From Streptomyces triticagri (GTDB lineage Bacteria; Actinomycetota; Actinomycetes; Streptomycetales; Streptomycetaceae): a DNA stretch of 64,000 bases. Positions 41,935-50,416 of the stretch are shown here, piece after piece. Each line of letters opens with the position of its first letter. Within the stretch, counting starts at the first letter, position 1. The notes under the pieces are model-generated. The model saw only the letters and a list, made by a program, of their open reading frames with translations. It searched no databases and had not been told where the DNA came from. A program made the translations under genes and the position numbers. The stretch is taken from contig NZ_QUAK01000239.1 in the NCBI RefSeq assembly GCF_003429565.1, positions 62,001 to 126,000 on the forward strand, in the 5' to 3' direction.

Positions 41935-43398
41935 TCAGAGCTCGCCGGCCGCCAGGGCCTCGATCGCCTTGCGGACGCCCTCGCCGTAGGCCGGGTCGGC
42001 CTGCGTGCAGTTGGCGATGTGCCGCTCGACGGTGGCCTCGGACGCGCCGTCGATCGCGCGCGCCGTGTTCTCGAAGAGCACCTGCTGCTGCTCCGGGCTC
42101 ATCTGCCGGAAGAGGTTGCGGGGCTGCTCGAAGTAATTGTCGTCGTCCTCGCGGTAGTTGAACCGGTCGGCGACGGCACCCACGGCCTGGGCCGGCTCGC
42201 GGTAGGCCGGCTGCTCCTGCCAGCGGCCGTACGAGTTGGGCTCGATGCCCGGGGTGGCGCCCTGGTTGCCGTCGATGCGCATGGCGCCGTCGCGGTGGTA
42301 GGAGTTCACCGGGTTCTTCGGGGCGTTGACCGGGATCTGGTGGTGGTTCACGCCGAGCCGGTAGCGCTGGGCGTCGCCGTAGGAGAAGAGCCGGCCCTGC
42401 AGCATCTTGTCGGGGGAGTAGCTGATGCCCGGCACCACGTTGGCCGGGGTGAAGGCGGCCTGCTCCACGTCGGCGAAGTAGTTGTCGGGGTTGCGGTTGA
42501 GCTCCCACTCGCCGACCTCGATCAGCGGGTAGTCCTTCTTCGACCAGACCTTGGTGAGGTCGAAGGGGTGGAAGCGGTAGTTGTCCGCGTCCGCCTCCGG
42601 CATGACCTGGACGTACAGCTTCCACTTCGGGAAGTCGCCCGCCTCGATCGCGTCGAAGAGGTCACGCTGGTGCGACTCGCGGTCCTTGCCGACCAGGGCC
42701 TCGGCCTCGGCGTCGGTCAGGTTCTTGATGCCCTGCTGGGTGCGGTGGTGGAACTTGACCCAGAAGCGCTCGCCCTCGGCATTGATGAAGCTGTACGTGT
42801 GCGAGCCGAAGCCGTGCATGTGCCGGTACGAGGCGGGGATGCCGCGGTCCGACATGACGATCGTGACCTGGTGCAGGGCCTCGGGCAGGTTGGTCCAGAA
42901 GTCCCAGTTGTTCTCCGCGTTGCGCAGGTTGGTGCGCGGGTCGCGCTTCACCGCGTGGTTCAGGTCGGGGAACTTCAGCGGGTCGCGGAAGAAGAACACC
43001 GGGGTGTTGTTCCCGACGATGTCCCAGTTCCCCTCGTCCGTGTAGAACTTCAGGGCGAAGCCGCGGATGTCGCGCTCGGCGTCGGCCGCGCCGCGCTCAC
43101 CGGCGACGGTGGAGAAGCGGGCGAACATCTCCGTCTTCTTGCCGATCTCGGAGAAGATCTTCGCGCTGGTGTACTGCGTGATGTCGCCCGTCACCGTGAA
43201 GGTGCCGAAGGCGCCGGAGCCCTTGGCGTGCATCCGTCGCTCGGGGATGACCTCGCGGTCGAAGTGAGCGAGCTTCTCCAGGAACCAGACGTCCTGCAGG
43301 AGCATCGGGCCGCGCGGACCGGCGGTCACGGAGTTCTGGTTGTCGGGAACCGGTGCGCCGGCGACCGTGGTCAACGGCTTCTGGTTGTTCTCGGGCAA
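41935..43398 (-). CDS. catA: Monofunctional haem catalase
   Basis: 487 residues. The start is a TTG at 43398, chosen because GAGGAG lies 6 nt upstream and the protein then begins MPENNQKPLTT, as in Streptomyces CatA. The active site is RRMHAKGSGAFGTF (catalytic His57) with NNTPVFFFRDPLKFPD; the haem-ligand region is RLFSYGDAQRYRLG, containing the proximal Tyr. Length and sequence match small-subunit clade 3 catalases. It destroys hydrogen peroxide in the cytoplasm. It is divergent from a Fur-type gene encoding CatR, and its promoter (43504-43531) carries a dyad filling the -35/-10 spacer, so it should be peroxide-inducible. An ankyrin gene follows. Confidence 0.96.
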   Translation of the reverse strand: MPENNQKPLTTVAGAPVPDNQNSVTAGPRGPMLLQDVWFLEKLAHFDREVIPERRMHAKGSGAFGTFTVTGDITQYTSAKIFSEIGKKTEMFARFSTVAGERGAADAERDIRGFALKFYTDEGNWDIVGNNTPVFFFRDPLKFPDLNHAVKRDPRTNLRNAENNWDFWTNLPEALHQVTIVMSDRGIPASYRHMHGFGSHTYSFINAEGERFWVKFHHRTQQGIKNLTDAEAEALVGKDRESHQRDLFDAIEAGDFPKWKLYVQVMPEADADNYRFHPFDLTKVWSKKDYPLIEVGEWELNRNPDNYFADVEQAAFTPANVVPGISYSPDKMLQGRLFSYGDAQRYRLGVNHHQIPVNAPKNPVNSYHRDGAMRIDGNQGATPGIEPNSYGRWQEQPAYREPAQAVGAVADRFNYREDDDNYFEQPRNLFRQMSPEQQQVLFENTARAIDGASEATVERHIANCTQADPAYGEGVRKAIEALAAGEL

Positions 43399-43503
43399 AG
43401 CTCGCTCCTCGGTGAGTGGTACGTCCGCGTGCGTTCAAGGCCCGGCTCCTGGCCGGTCGCGCCCTTGGTTCGCGCAGTCTGTCCCTTGGCTGGATCGATG
43501 CCG

Positions 43504-43531
43504 ATCCTACCTTGGACAATATCCAAGTCAA
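43504..43531 (-). promoter_or_regulatory. catA promoter with CatR-type operator in the spacer
   Basis: On the minus strand TTGACT (43526-43531) and TAGGAT (43504-43509) are 16 bp apart. The dyad CTTGGA-N5-TCCAAG (43511-43527) fills the spacer almost exactly. By analogy with Streptomyces coelicolor, where CatR represses catA, this should be the CatR box; bound CatR would occlude RNA polymerase. The predicted leader to the TTG start is about 100 nt. Confidence 0.75.
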
Positions 43532-43579
43532 GCTGAACTCCAGCCACGTACTTGTTCTCGAAGTTGGCCGCACCGCTGC

Positions 43580-43585
43580 TACGGT
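43580..43585 (+). promoter_or_regulatory. -10 box of a leaderless promoter for catR
   Basis: TACGGT ends 7 nt before the ATG at 43593, and there is no Shine-Dalgarno sequence, which fits transcription starting at the catR start codon. The catA operator lies about 55 bp upstream, so autoregulation is possible. Confidence 0.45.
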
Positions 43586-43592
43586 GCCCCGT

Positions 43593-44006
43593 ATGAGTGA
43601 CCTCCTGGGGAGACTGCGGACGCGTGGCTGGCGCCTGACCGCTCAGCGGCGTGTGGTGGCCGAGGTCCTCGACGGCGACCACGTCCATCTGACCGCGGAC
43701 GAGGTGCATGCGCGAGCGGTGCAGAGGCTGCCGGAGATCTCCCGGGCGACGGTCTACAACACCCTGGGCGAACTGGTGAACATCGGCGAGGTCCTCGAGG
43801 TGTCGACGGACCGCCGCGCCAAGCGGTACGACCCCAATGCGCACCGCCCGCACCACCACCTGCTGTGCGCCGGCTGCGGCACGATCCGTGACGTACGACC
43901 GGCCGGCGATCCGCTGGCCGATCTGCCGGAGTCGGAGCGCTTCGGCTTCACGGTGTCCGAGGTGGAGCTCACCTATCGGGGCGTGTGCCCGGACTGCGCC
44001 CCCTGA
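43593..44006 (+). CDS. catR: Fur/PerR-family peroxide regulator CatR
   Basis: 137 residues from the ATG at 43593. The Fur fold is clear: DNA-binding winged helix (RTRGWRLTAQRRVVAEVLDG, PEISRATVYNTLGELVNIGE), then the dimerisation domain with the His-rich PHHHLLCAGCGTIRDV, where CxxC starts the structural zinc site completed by CPDC near the C-terminus. The residues of the PerR-type regulatory metal site (His, Asp) are present in AHRPHHH. It is divergent from catA and should repress it until oxidised by peroxide. Length matches S. coelicolor CatR (about 138 residues). Convergent with a phosphotransferase gene. Confidence 0.93.
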   Translation: MSDLLGRLRTRGWRLTAQRRVVAEVLDGDHVHLTADEVHARAVQRLPEISRATVYNTLGELVNIGEVLEVSTDRRAKRYDPNAHRPHHHLLCAGCGTIRDVRPAGDPLADLPESERFGFTVSEVELTYRGVCPDCAP

Positions 44007-44049
44007 CCGGATCGGCCCGCGTCCCCTGTCCGGCTTCGCCGGGACGGGT

Positions 44050-44949
44050 TCAGGCCTCCGCCAGTACTTCCCGGATCACATGGCGCGCGTTCGTGGCCAT
44101 CGCGGCGTTCCTGCTCCGGTGGTACGGCAGTGCGATCAGGGCCTGGGACAGGGTGCGGCCGCGGCCGCACCGCCAGGTCGCGGCGTCCACGCCGAGCGCC
44201 GTACGGAAGGCCTCCCGGCCCTCGGCAGGGAGCAGATTCCACGCGGGGAACAGGTCGCACGCGGGGTCCCCCGTCCCCATGCAGCCGAAGTCGATCACCG
44301 CGGCGAGGCGGCCCTCGGCGATCAGCAGATTGCCGGGCATCAGATCCGCGTGCAGCCAGACCGGCGGACCGTCATGGCCGGGGGCCGACAGCGCGTCCGC
44401 CCAGACCGCGGTCACCGCATCGCAGTCGATGCCCTCCTCGGGGATCTCGCGCAGTGCCTCGATCGCCGCCCGGGTCGCCGAGTCGAGCGTCGCGAGCGGT
44501 CCGCCGCGATAGGCATCCGGTGCCGCCGGCAGTCCGACCTCCCGCATCGCCCGTACGAAACCCGCCAAGTCCTCGGCGAGCAGCACGGGTTCGCTCAGCG
44601 CATCCGGATCCGGGAGCTCGCCCGGCAGCCAGCGGTACACCGACCACGGCCAGGGGAAGCCTTCGACGGGCCGGCCATGGCCGAGCACCGTGGGCACGGG
44701 CACCGGCAGCTGTGGCGCCAGGCGTGGCAGCCAGTTCTGCTCCAGGGTCACGTCCTCGGCACCGCCGGAATCGAGGGGCAGCCGTACGACCAGCTCCGGG
44801 CCGAGGCGGAACATCGCGTTCACCGTCCCGCCGGACGGCTGCCGCCGTACGTCGAGCGCCGACCACTGCGGGAACTGCCCGGCCACCAGACGCCGTACGA
44901 GTGCCTCGTCGATGCCGCCGTCACCGGTGTGCCGCCTGCTTGAGCTCAT
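44050..44949 (-). CDS. Aminoglycoside-phosphotransferase-family kinase
   Basis: 299 residues from the ATG at 44949; an 18-codon upstream extension is possible but lacks coding character. The APH fold is shown by the N-lobe (GGTVNAMFRLGPELVVRLPL with the ATP-binding Arg/Lys strand), the catalytic WLHADLMPGNLLIAEG (His-x-Asp, Asn) and the metal-binding VIDFGCMGTGDPACDLFPAW. It resembles the macrolide-phosphotransferase-like and homoserine-kinase-like branch found in many Streptomyces, whose substrates are mostly unknown. It is convergent with catR, 43 bp between stops. Confidence 0.9.
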   Translation of the reverse strand: MSSSRRHTGDGGIDEALVRRLVAGQFPQWSALDVRRQPSGGTVNAMFRLGPELVVRLPLDSGGAEDVTLEQNWLPRLAPQLPVPVPTVLGHGRPVEGFPWPWSVYRWLPGELPDPDALSEPVLLAEDLAGFVRAMREVGLPAAPDAYRGGPLATLDSATRAAIEALREIPEEGIDCDAVTAVWADALSAPGHDGPPVWLHADLMPGNLLIAEGRLAAVIDFGCMGTGDPACDLFPAWNLLPAEGREAFRTALGVDAATWRCGRGRTLSQALIALPYHRSRNAAMATNARHVIREVLAEA

Positions 44950-45047
44950 GGCAGGCCATCCGACCCTCCCCGTGCCGTGATCGTCAAGAGCGGGCCACGG
45001 CACCTCTGGTCACCGAAATCCGGTGGTCCAAGGAGGCGGAAACGCCC

Positions 45048-45053
45048 TAGCCT
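45048..45053 (+). promoter_or_regulatory. -10 box of a leaderless promoter
   Basis: TAGCCT ends 6 nt before the ATG of the zinc-ribbon gene at 45060. The nearest AGGAGG is about 25 nt upstream, too far to serve as its ribosome site. Confidence 0.45.
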
Positions 45054-45059
45054 CGGCGC

Positions 45060-45395
45060 ATGTTCGCCGCCGTCGCCAGAACCCACTACGTGTGCCTCGA
45101 CTGCCGGGTCTCGTACAAGCAGGGGCACGACCCTCGGCGGGCTCGGGTCTGTCCGCGCTGCACGCGGCCGCTGATCCACGCGGGGTCCGCCTTCGAGGCC
45201 CCGCCGCGCCGTGACGTCGCCGCTTGGCGCACGCTGGCGGTGCTGCTGCACGCGGGCGTGGCCTTCCACAAGAGCTGCTGCGACGGCCCCGGATACCGCC
45301 CACGGAACCTGCGGGAGGTACGCCAACGGCTCAGGTGGGCCCGTCGCAACGACGCACCTGTCGCCGATGCACTCACCCGGTGCGACCTGCCGTGA
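45060..45395 (+). CDS. Small zinc-ribbon protein of unknown function
   Basis: 111 residues, apparently leaderless. The N-terminal half is a zinc ribbon with two Cys pairs: YVCLDCRVSYK and ARVCPRCTRPL. After a linker, a helical half (VAAWRTLAVLLHAGVAFHKS, NLREVRQRLRWARRN) contains a further Cys pair (KSCCDGPG). I do not recognise a named family, though similar actinobacterial proteins are annotated only as hypothetical. It may bind nucleic acid or a protein partner. It is divergent from the phosphotransferase gene and ends 110 bp before a secreted protein gene. Confidence 0.72.
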   Translation: MFAAVARTHYVCLDCRVSYKQGHDPRRARVCPRCTRPLIHAGSAFEAPPRRDVAAWRTLAVLLHAGVAFHKSCCDGPGYRPRNLREVRQRLRWARRNDAPVADALTRCDLP

Positions 45396-45505
45396 TGCCT
45401 GGTCGGGCGGCCTCACCCGCGGCCCGTGCCCGGTGCGCGAACAGGACAGCTCCCACCAGGTGACCTAGCGTCGACCCGTCGACGCAGCCGTCCCCGGGAG
45501 AGTCG

Positions 45506-46150
45506 ATGGACCACGGCTCACCGGACAGGCCGGACCTGGGTGCATGCCGCGCGCTGCGGTGGGCCCGGGCGTCGGTGTGGAGCCTGCTGTGCGCCCTGCT
45601 GCTCGGCTCGTCCCTGATGTCCGCCCTCGTCCCGGCCTCGTACGCGACCGCCGGTGGCGCGCGAACGACGGCCGCTCCCGCACCGGCCGACGATCCCTGT
45701 GTCACCCGTCTCGACGACTGCCCGGCGGCCGTACGGCTCTACGAGTACAGCTTCACACTCGGCTTCCACCCCTTCACCAGCGCGCGCGCCGTGCGGTCCC
45801 AACTGACCGACCACTTCTGGCTGTTCCCGGTCAGCGGGCGGTACCGCGGCGACATGTACGAGGGCCGCGACTGCGAGCTGCTCGGCGGGAATCCGGTGAC
45901 CGTGGAGCTGGTCGGTGCGGACCATCTGCAGATCGCGACCCGCGCGGGGCACCTGCTCGGCAGCAATCTGCACATCCGGTTCACCTTCTCGCGCAAGGCC
46001 GGTCTGCACATGCTGACCGTGCGGGCCTGGCAGAACAGCCCGGAGCGCGATCGGCCGACCCGGCTGCGCAGGGAGTCCGGCAAGGCGCTGGCCTGGCCGC
46101 TGTGGGCGGTCCTCGCGAACACCCTCAAGGTGACCGCGTTCGCCGCATGA
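45506..46150 (+). CDS. Hypothetical exported protein
   Basis: 214 residues; ATG with GGGAGAG upstream. A single N-terminal hydrophobic segment (ASVWSLLCALLLGSSLMSAL) followed by Ala residues is a signal peptide or anchor. The outside domain contains a Cys pair (DDPCVTRLDDC), then YEYSFTLGFHPFTSARAVRS, FPVSGRYRGDMYEGRDC and a beta-rich middle (NPVTVELVGADHLQIATRAG, LHIRFTFSRKAGLHMLTVRA). A possible second membrane-proximal helix lies at the C-terminus (LAWPLWAVLANTLKVTAFA). I do not recognise the family. It is convergent with the ComB-like gene, 18 bp between stops. Confidence 0.7.
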   Translation: MDHGSPDRPDLGACRALRWARASVWSLLCALLLGSSLMSALVPASYATAGGARTTAAPAPADDPCVTRLDDCPAAVRLYEYSFTLGFHPFTSARAVRSQLTDHFWLFPVSGRYRGDMYEGRDCELLGGNPVTVELVGADHLQIATRAGHLLGSNLHIRFTFSRKAGLHMLTVRAWQNSPERDRPTRLRRESGKALAWPLWAVLANTLKVTAFAA

Positions 46151-46168
46151 GCGCCGCCCCGCCGGCGA

Positions 46169-46927
46169 TCACCGCTCCGGTACGAAGACCCCGTCCCGCA
46201 ACACCGGGACGTGCGGCGACGCGTCCGCCTCGGTCGCCACCGCGACGTCGTCGGCGAAACCGCCGGTGATCAGCTGGCGGCCGGAGGAACTCGCGGCCAC
46301 GGTCCCGGCGACGTCCGCCGTCGCCGTGTGGACGGCGGCCGCAGAGGTCGCCTCGGGCGACAGGGCGGCGTCGAGGCGTTCCTGGATTCCGCGGATGACC
46401 GCACCCGCTCCGAGCAGATCCTCCAGGGCCGGACGCAGGCCGGAGTCCGGCCGGCGCTCACCGGCCGCGACGACGGCCACCGGGCGGTCGACCGTGCCGT
46501 ACCCCTGCCGCACGAGCCAGTCGGCGACTGCCGACGCGTTGCGCAGCGCTCCGGCCACCACGTCCGGTGTGCCGGCGGATGCCGCGAGCGTGGATCCGTT
46601 GGGGGAGGGGAGCACCAACAGCGGGACGGCGGGCGCCTCGCGCAGTGCCGCCGGCGACAGCGACCACGGCGAGGCGGTGGTGACTGCGCGACGCCCCACG
46701 GCCAACTCGGCCCCGAGACCGGCGGCGAACTCCGCGGCAGTGGCGTCCCGCCATCGACACGGCACGATCCGCGTACCGAGGTCGGCCGCGACCGTCACCG
46801 CGGTGGTGAACAACAACACGTCCACCACGACCGTGCAGTCGACGTCCCGGCCGAGCTGCGCCGCACCCGCAGCACCCCACTCGAACCGCACGCCGTACCC
46901 GGACTGCAGAGCCCACGCGTCGCCCAT
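46169..46927 (-). CDS. ComB-like 2-phosphosulfolactate phosphatase family protein
   Basis: 252 residues from the ATG at 46927; CAGGCT 6 nt upstream may be a weak leaderless -10. Family blocks are the early strand CTVVVDVLLFTTAVTVAADL, LLVLPSPNGSTLAASAGTPD and NASAVADWLV. Archaeal ComB is a Mg-dependent phosphatase in coenzyme M synthesis; bacterial relatives lack that pathway, so here it probably hydrolyses another phosphorylated acid. The Arg usually following DVL (DVLRA) is changed to DVLLF, so activity is uncertain. It lies 82 bp downstream of an efflux-pump gene on the same strand. Confidence 0.82.
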   Translation of the reverse strand: MGDAWALQSGYGVRFEWGAAGAAQLGRDVDCTVVVDVLLFTTAVTVAADLGTRIVPCRWRDATAAEFAAGLGAELAVGRRAVTTASPWSLSPAALREAPAVPLLVLPSPNGSTLAASAGTPDVVAGALRNASAVADWLVRQGYGTVDRPVAVVAAGERRPDSGLRPALEDLLGAGAVIRGIQERLDAALSPEATSAAAVHTATADVAGTVAASSSGRQLITGGFADDVAVATEADASPHVPVLRDGVFVPER

Positions 46928-47009
46928 GCGCCAAGCCTGTCAGAAGCCCCGGGCCGTGTCCGGCGGATCTTCGCGGCCCACGAACATCCGCTGTACTCGG
47001 TCCAGCCAA

Positions 47010-48443
47010 CTAGTCCGAATCCGTACTACGAACATCCACCACCGCGACCGCCAGGGCGGTCAGGACGAGGGTGAGGGAGGTGAGCAGGCCGAGTTGCAGG
47101 GCGCCCGCCCAGTCGTCGTGGTGGGTGACATGGGCGAAGAACACCGCACCCACCGCGGCGATGCCCGCCGCCGAGCCGATCCGCTGCCCCGTCTGCAGGA
47201 CGCCGCTGGCCGAACTGCCCAGAGCCACCGGCACCTTGGAGAGCGTCAGCGTGGTGTTCGGCGAGATCACCAGACCCGATCCGACGCCGGCGAGCAGCAG
47301 CGGCACGGCGGCGACCCAGGCCACCGAGCGTCCGGGCACCAACTGCACCACGGCGATCGTCCCCACCAGGCCCACCGCCACGGTGGCCAGCCCCCGGGCG
47401 ACGAGGCGCCGCCCGTGCCGTACGACCAGACGTCCCCCCACGGCCGCGGCGACCGCGGATCCGGCGGCGACCGGAGTGGCCGCGAGTCCCGCCTGCAGCG
47501 CGCTGTAGCCGTGCCCGTTCTGCAGGAAGAGGGTGTACACGAAGAACAGGGTGGTGAAGCCCGCGAAGTAGATCAGGCCGAGCAGCGCGCCGAGCGAGAA
47601 GGAACGCAGGGCGAACAGTCCCGGTGCGACCAGCGGCGTGGCGCCGCGCGCGTCCTGCCGGCGCTCCCAGCGCCAGAACGCGACGAGCAGCAGCACTCCC
47701 GCGCCGATCAGGAGCCACTTGCCGCGGCCGGTCCAACGCTGTTCCTGCAACAGCGGCAGCAGGACCGCGACGACTCCGGTGCCGAGCAGGATCAGGCCCG
47801 CGGGATCGAATCCGGGCCGGCGTGACGCGCTGGGCAGCGCGCGGGGCAGCAGGCGGCGTCCGGCGGCGAGTGCGGCGATGCCGATGGGCAGATTGACGAA
47901 GAACACCCACCGCCAGCCGTGCTCCGGTCCGGCCGCCGCGATGATCAGCCCACCGGCCAGTGGGCCCGCCGCGGTGGACACCGCGACCACGCTGCCGAGC
48001 ATGCCGAACGCCCGGGCCCGCAAGGGGCCTTGGAACATCTGCTGGATCAGTCCGGACACCTGGGGCGAGACCATCCCGGCGGCGACCCCCTGCAGCAGCC
48101 GGAACACCACGAGCCAGCCCGCCCCGGGCGCCAGGCCACAGGCTGCCGAGGCGAGCGTGAAGAGCGAGAGGCCGATCAGGAACATGGTGCGCCGGCCGTG
48201 CAGATCGCCCAGCCGGCCCCCGGGCACCAGGGCCAGACCGAAGCCGAGTGCGTACCCCGACACCACCCATGACAGGTCGGCGCCCGTGGCGTGCAGGCTG
48301 CGCTCGACCGACGGCAGCGCCACATTCACGATCGAGGTGTCGAGGAGTGTCATGAAGCCGGCCGTCAGGCAGACGCCGAGCGCCTTCCAGCTGCGCGGAT
48401 CGACCGCCTCGGCGGCGGCGGTGCGCGCGGTGGGGGTGTTCAT
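47010..48443 (-). CDS. MFS drug:H+ antiporter, DHA2 (EmrB/QacA) family
   Basis: 477 residues; ATG at 48443 with TAGCGT 6 nt upstream, fitting a leaderless transcript. About 14 membrane helices are present. Diagnostic blocks are LDTSIVNVALPSVERSL in helix 1, the motif A region GGRLGDLHGRRTMFLIG after helix 2, and the motif C-like helix FRLLQGVAAGMVSPQVSGLI. It exports hydrophobic compounds using the proton gradient. It is divergent from the P450 gene, which with the glycosyltransferase downstream could make or modify an exported product; that link is inference. Confidence 0.92.
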   Translation of the reverse strand: MNTPTARTAAAEAVDPRSWKALGVCLTAGFMTLLDTSIVNVALPSVERSLHATGADLSWVVSGYALGFGLALVPGGRLGDLHGRRTMFLIGLSLFTLASAACGLAPGAGWLVVFRLLQGVAAGMVSPQVSGLIQQMFQGPLRARAFGMLGSVVAVSTAAGPLAGGLIIAAAGPEHGWRWVFFVNLPIGIAALAAGRRLLPRALPSASRRPGFDPAGLILLGTGVVAVLLPLLQEQRWTGRGKWLLIGAGVLLLVAFWRWERRQDARGATPLVAPGLFALRSFSLGALLGLIYFAGFTTLFFVYTLFLQNGHGYSALQAGLAATPVAAGSAVAAAVGGRLVVRHGRRLVARGLATVAVGLVGTIAVVQLVPGRSVAWVAAVPLLLAGVGSGLVISPNTTLTLSKVPVALGSSASGVLQTGQRIGSAAGIAAVGAVFFAHVTHHDDWAGALQLGLLTSLTLVLTALAVAVVDVRSTDSD

Positions 48444-48449
48444 GGGCTC

Positions 48450-48455
48450 ACGCTA
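48450..48455 (-). promoter_or_regulatory. -10 box of a leaderless promoter for the MFS gene
   Basis: TAGCGT on the minus strand ends 6 nt before the ATG at 48443. The same hexamer at the same distance precedes the acetyltransferase gene at 21891. Confidence 0.45.
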
Positions 48456-48660
48456 GGCAGCGACCGTCCGCCGCGCAGTCCGGGCGACCCTCACCGACCG
48501 GGGAGCACCGTGCGATCGAGGCCCATCTGGAGTACTCCGGTGTGAGATCACCCGCGAGCGGACGGACGGTGGGACGAGGAGGAAGCCGGCCCGCCGGCCC
48601 TCCGCACCCGGCGGCGCACCGAGTCGCCGCTGCCGCACCTCGCCGGACGGAGACGGACGC

Positions 48661-49920
48661 GTGACCGAGGACACCGCAGCCCGCGACCCCTTGACCACCG
48701 CACCGCCGGTGCGGCACTGGCCGGCCGACGACATCGGCGGCACCGACTTCGACCCGGTGCTCGCCGAGCTGATGCGGGAGGGGCCGATCACCCGGATCTC
48801 CCTTCCGTACGGCGACGGCTGGGCCTGGCTGGTGACGCGGTACGACGACGTGCGGGCGGTGACCAACGACCCGCGCTTCGTCCGCCGCCCGGTCACCGAG
48901 CGGCAAGTCACCCGGCTGGCACCGCACTTCAAGCCGAAGCCAGGATCGCTCGCGTTCGCCGATCCGCCCGACCACAATCGGCTGCGGCGCGTCGTCGCAC
49001 CTGCCTTCACCGCCCGCGGCGTCGCCCGGCGACGCGACCGGGCACAGGCGGTGCTCGAGGGACTCGTGGACGGACTGCTGCGGGACGGCCCGCCCGCGGA
49101 CCTCACGGCAAGGGTGCTCGAGCCGTTCCCCATCGAGGTGCACTGCGACCTGATGGGCGTGCCCGAGGCGGACCGGCCGCGACTGCACGACCTGACCCAG
49201 CAGATCGTGTTCCCCTCGCGGGACACCCGTGCCACCGGACGCGCCAAGGACGAGCTGTACGGCTGGATCGAGCGGGAGATCGGCTCACGCAGAGGCCGTA
49301 CGGGACCGGCCGGTGCGGGGGGCCCGGGCGCGGACGACGAGATCCTCTCCCTGCTCGCAGCGGGGGTGGACCGCGGCGACCTCGGCGAGGACGAGGCGAT
49401 CGGGGTGGCCGGGCCGCTGCAGATCGGCGGCGAAGCGGTCACCAACAACACCGGCCAGATGTTCTTCCTGCTGCTCACCCGACCCGGGCTCCTCGAACGG
49501 CTGCGTGCGGACCCGGCCGTGCGGCCGCGCGCCGTCGATGAGCTCCTGCGCTATATCCCGCACCGCAATTCGGTCGGTCTCGCCCGCATCGCCACCGAAG
49601 ACGTCGACCTGTGCGGCGTCCGCATCAGGGCGGGCGACCCCGTCTATGTGTCGTACCTGTCCGCGAACCGCGATCCGCATGTGTTCCCCGAGCCCGACCG
49701 GATCGACTTCGACCGCGAAGAGCCCGCCGCCCACGTGGCGTTCGGACACGGCACGCACTACTGCACCGGCGGTCCGCTGGCCCGTATGCAGATCGACCTC
49801 GTCGTCGATGTGCTCGTCGACCGGCTGCCGGGACTGCGGCTCGCCGTCCCGCCCGAGCAGGTGCCGTGGCGGCGCCATGCTCTGATCCGTGGTCCGGAGT
49901 CACTGCCGGTCACCTGGTGA
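48661..49920 (+). CDS. Cytochrome P450
   Basis: 419 residues from a GTG with CGGAG about 7 nt upstream. It is a soluble bacterial P450 without a membrane anchor. The haem-binding loop is AFGHGTHYCTGGPLARM with ligand Cys368; the K-helix ExxR is Glu294-Arg297 (DELLRYIPHR). The I-helix reads QIGGEAVTNNTGQMFFLLL, so the usual acid-Thr pair that protonates oxygen is replaced by Glu-Ala-Val-Thr, a variation known from some biosynthetic P450s. It needs a separate ferredoxin, not encoded here. It is divergent from an efflux pump and 492 bp upstream of a glycosyltransferase, consistent with tailoring or detoxifying a small molecule. Confidence 0.93.
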   Translation: MTEDTAARDPLTTAPPVRHWPADDIGGTDFDPVLAELMREGPITRISLPYGDGWAWLVTRYDDVRAVTNDPRFVRRPVTERQVTRLAPHFKPKPGSLAFADPPDHNRLRRVVAPAFTARGVARRRDRAQAVLEGLVDGLLRDGPPADLTARVLEPFPIEVHCDLMGVPEADRPRLHDLTQQIVFPSRDTRATGRAKDELYGWIEREIGSRRGRTGPAGAGGPGADDEILSLLAAGVDRGDLGEDEAIGVAGPLQIGGEAVTNNTGQMFFLLLTRPGLLERLRADPAVRPRAVDELLRYIPHRNSVGLARIATEDVDLCGVRIRAGDPVYVSYLSANRDPHVFPEPDRIDFDREEPAAHVAFGHGTHYCTGGPLARMQIDLVVDVLVDRLPGLRLAVPPEQVPWRRHALIRGPESLPVTW

Positions 49921-50412
49921 CGGCCGCCGCCGCGGCGGTCCGGAGGGGAGAGCAGCGGCGGCGTGGGCGTCCCATCGCACCGCGCATGGCTGTGATTTGC
50001 GACACACGCGCGGTCGCTCGACGGGGATGGCGCGTCACCGGCGCTTGACGCGTTCGCTTCCGCAGGGGCGCATCCCCGGCGGGTACGGCGGTAATCCGTG
50101 GGTGACGAGGGTCCGATTTCGCAGTTGTGAGCGTCGGGTCGGCCGCATGGGATGACGCGCGTAGAGGATGGGCGTTCGCTACGCAGGGTTACCCGTTGAC
50201 CGGGTGCGCCGCCGTCAGTTGACTACGCCACGCACGCCCCCCACCGCACCACCCCCCACCTCGGAGAGTCCCATGCGGGCGCATACCTCACACGGGTCCC
50301 CAGAATCACGGACAGATCTGATCCTCCCGCGTACGGCCGAATTGTGCGCCGGCCGCCGCCCGTTCGGCGTGCGGGTGCACCGCGGATGTCCGGCCGCGGC
50401 GGGAGCAGTACG
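49921..50412. other. Intergenic region between P450 and glycosyltransferase genes
   Basis: This 492-bp stretch starts with a short GC palindrome (CCGCCGCGGCGG) just after the P450 stop and holds a dyad ACCCG-TTGAC-CGGGT at 50191-50205 that overlaps a -35-like TTGACC. A leader-like frame (50273-50416) covers its end. No RNA gene is recognised. Confidence 0.45.
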
Positions 50413-50416
50413 GTGA
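50273..50416 (+). CDS. Possible 47-residue leader peptide coupled to the glycosyltransferase
   Basis: An ATG with CGGAGAG 6 nt upstream opens a 47-codon frame (MRAHTSHGSPESRTDLILP...) whose TGA overlaps the GTG of the glycosyltransferase by 4 nt (GTGA). This is the layout of translational coupling. Codon bias is weaker than in neighbouring genes and no family is recognised, so it may be a regulatory leader or chance. Confidence 0.35.
   Translation: MRAHTSHGSPESRTDLILPRTAELCAGRRPFGVRVHRGCPAAAGAVR

Noticed and set aside
41363..42625. 420-codon frame covering the ankyrin gene and part of catalase
   Set aside because: Its first two thirds are antisense-frame sequence of catalase; the real gene begins at 41749 with GGAGGAGG.
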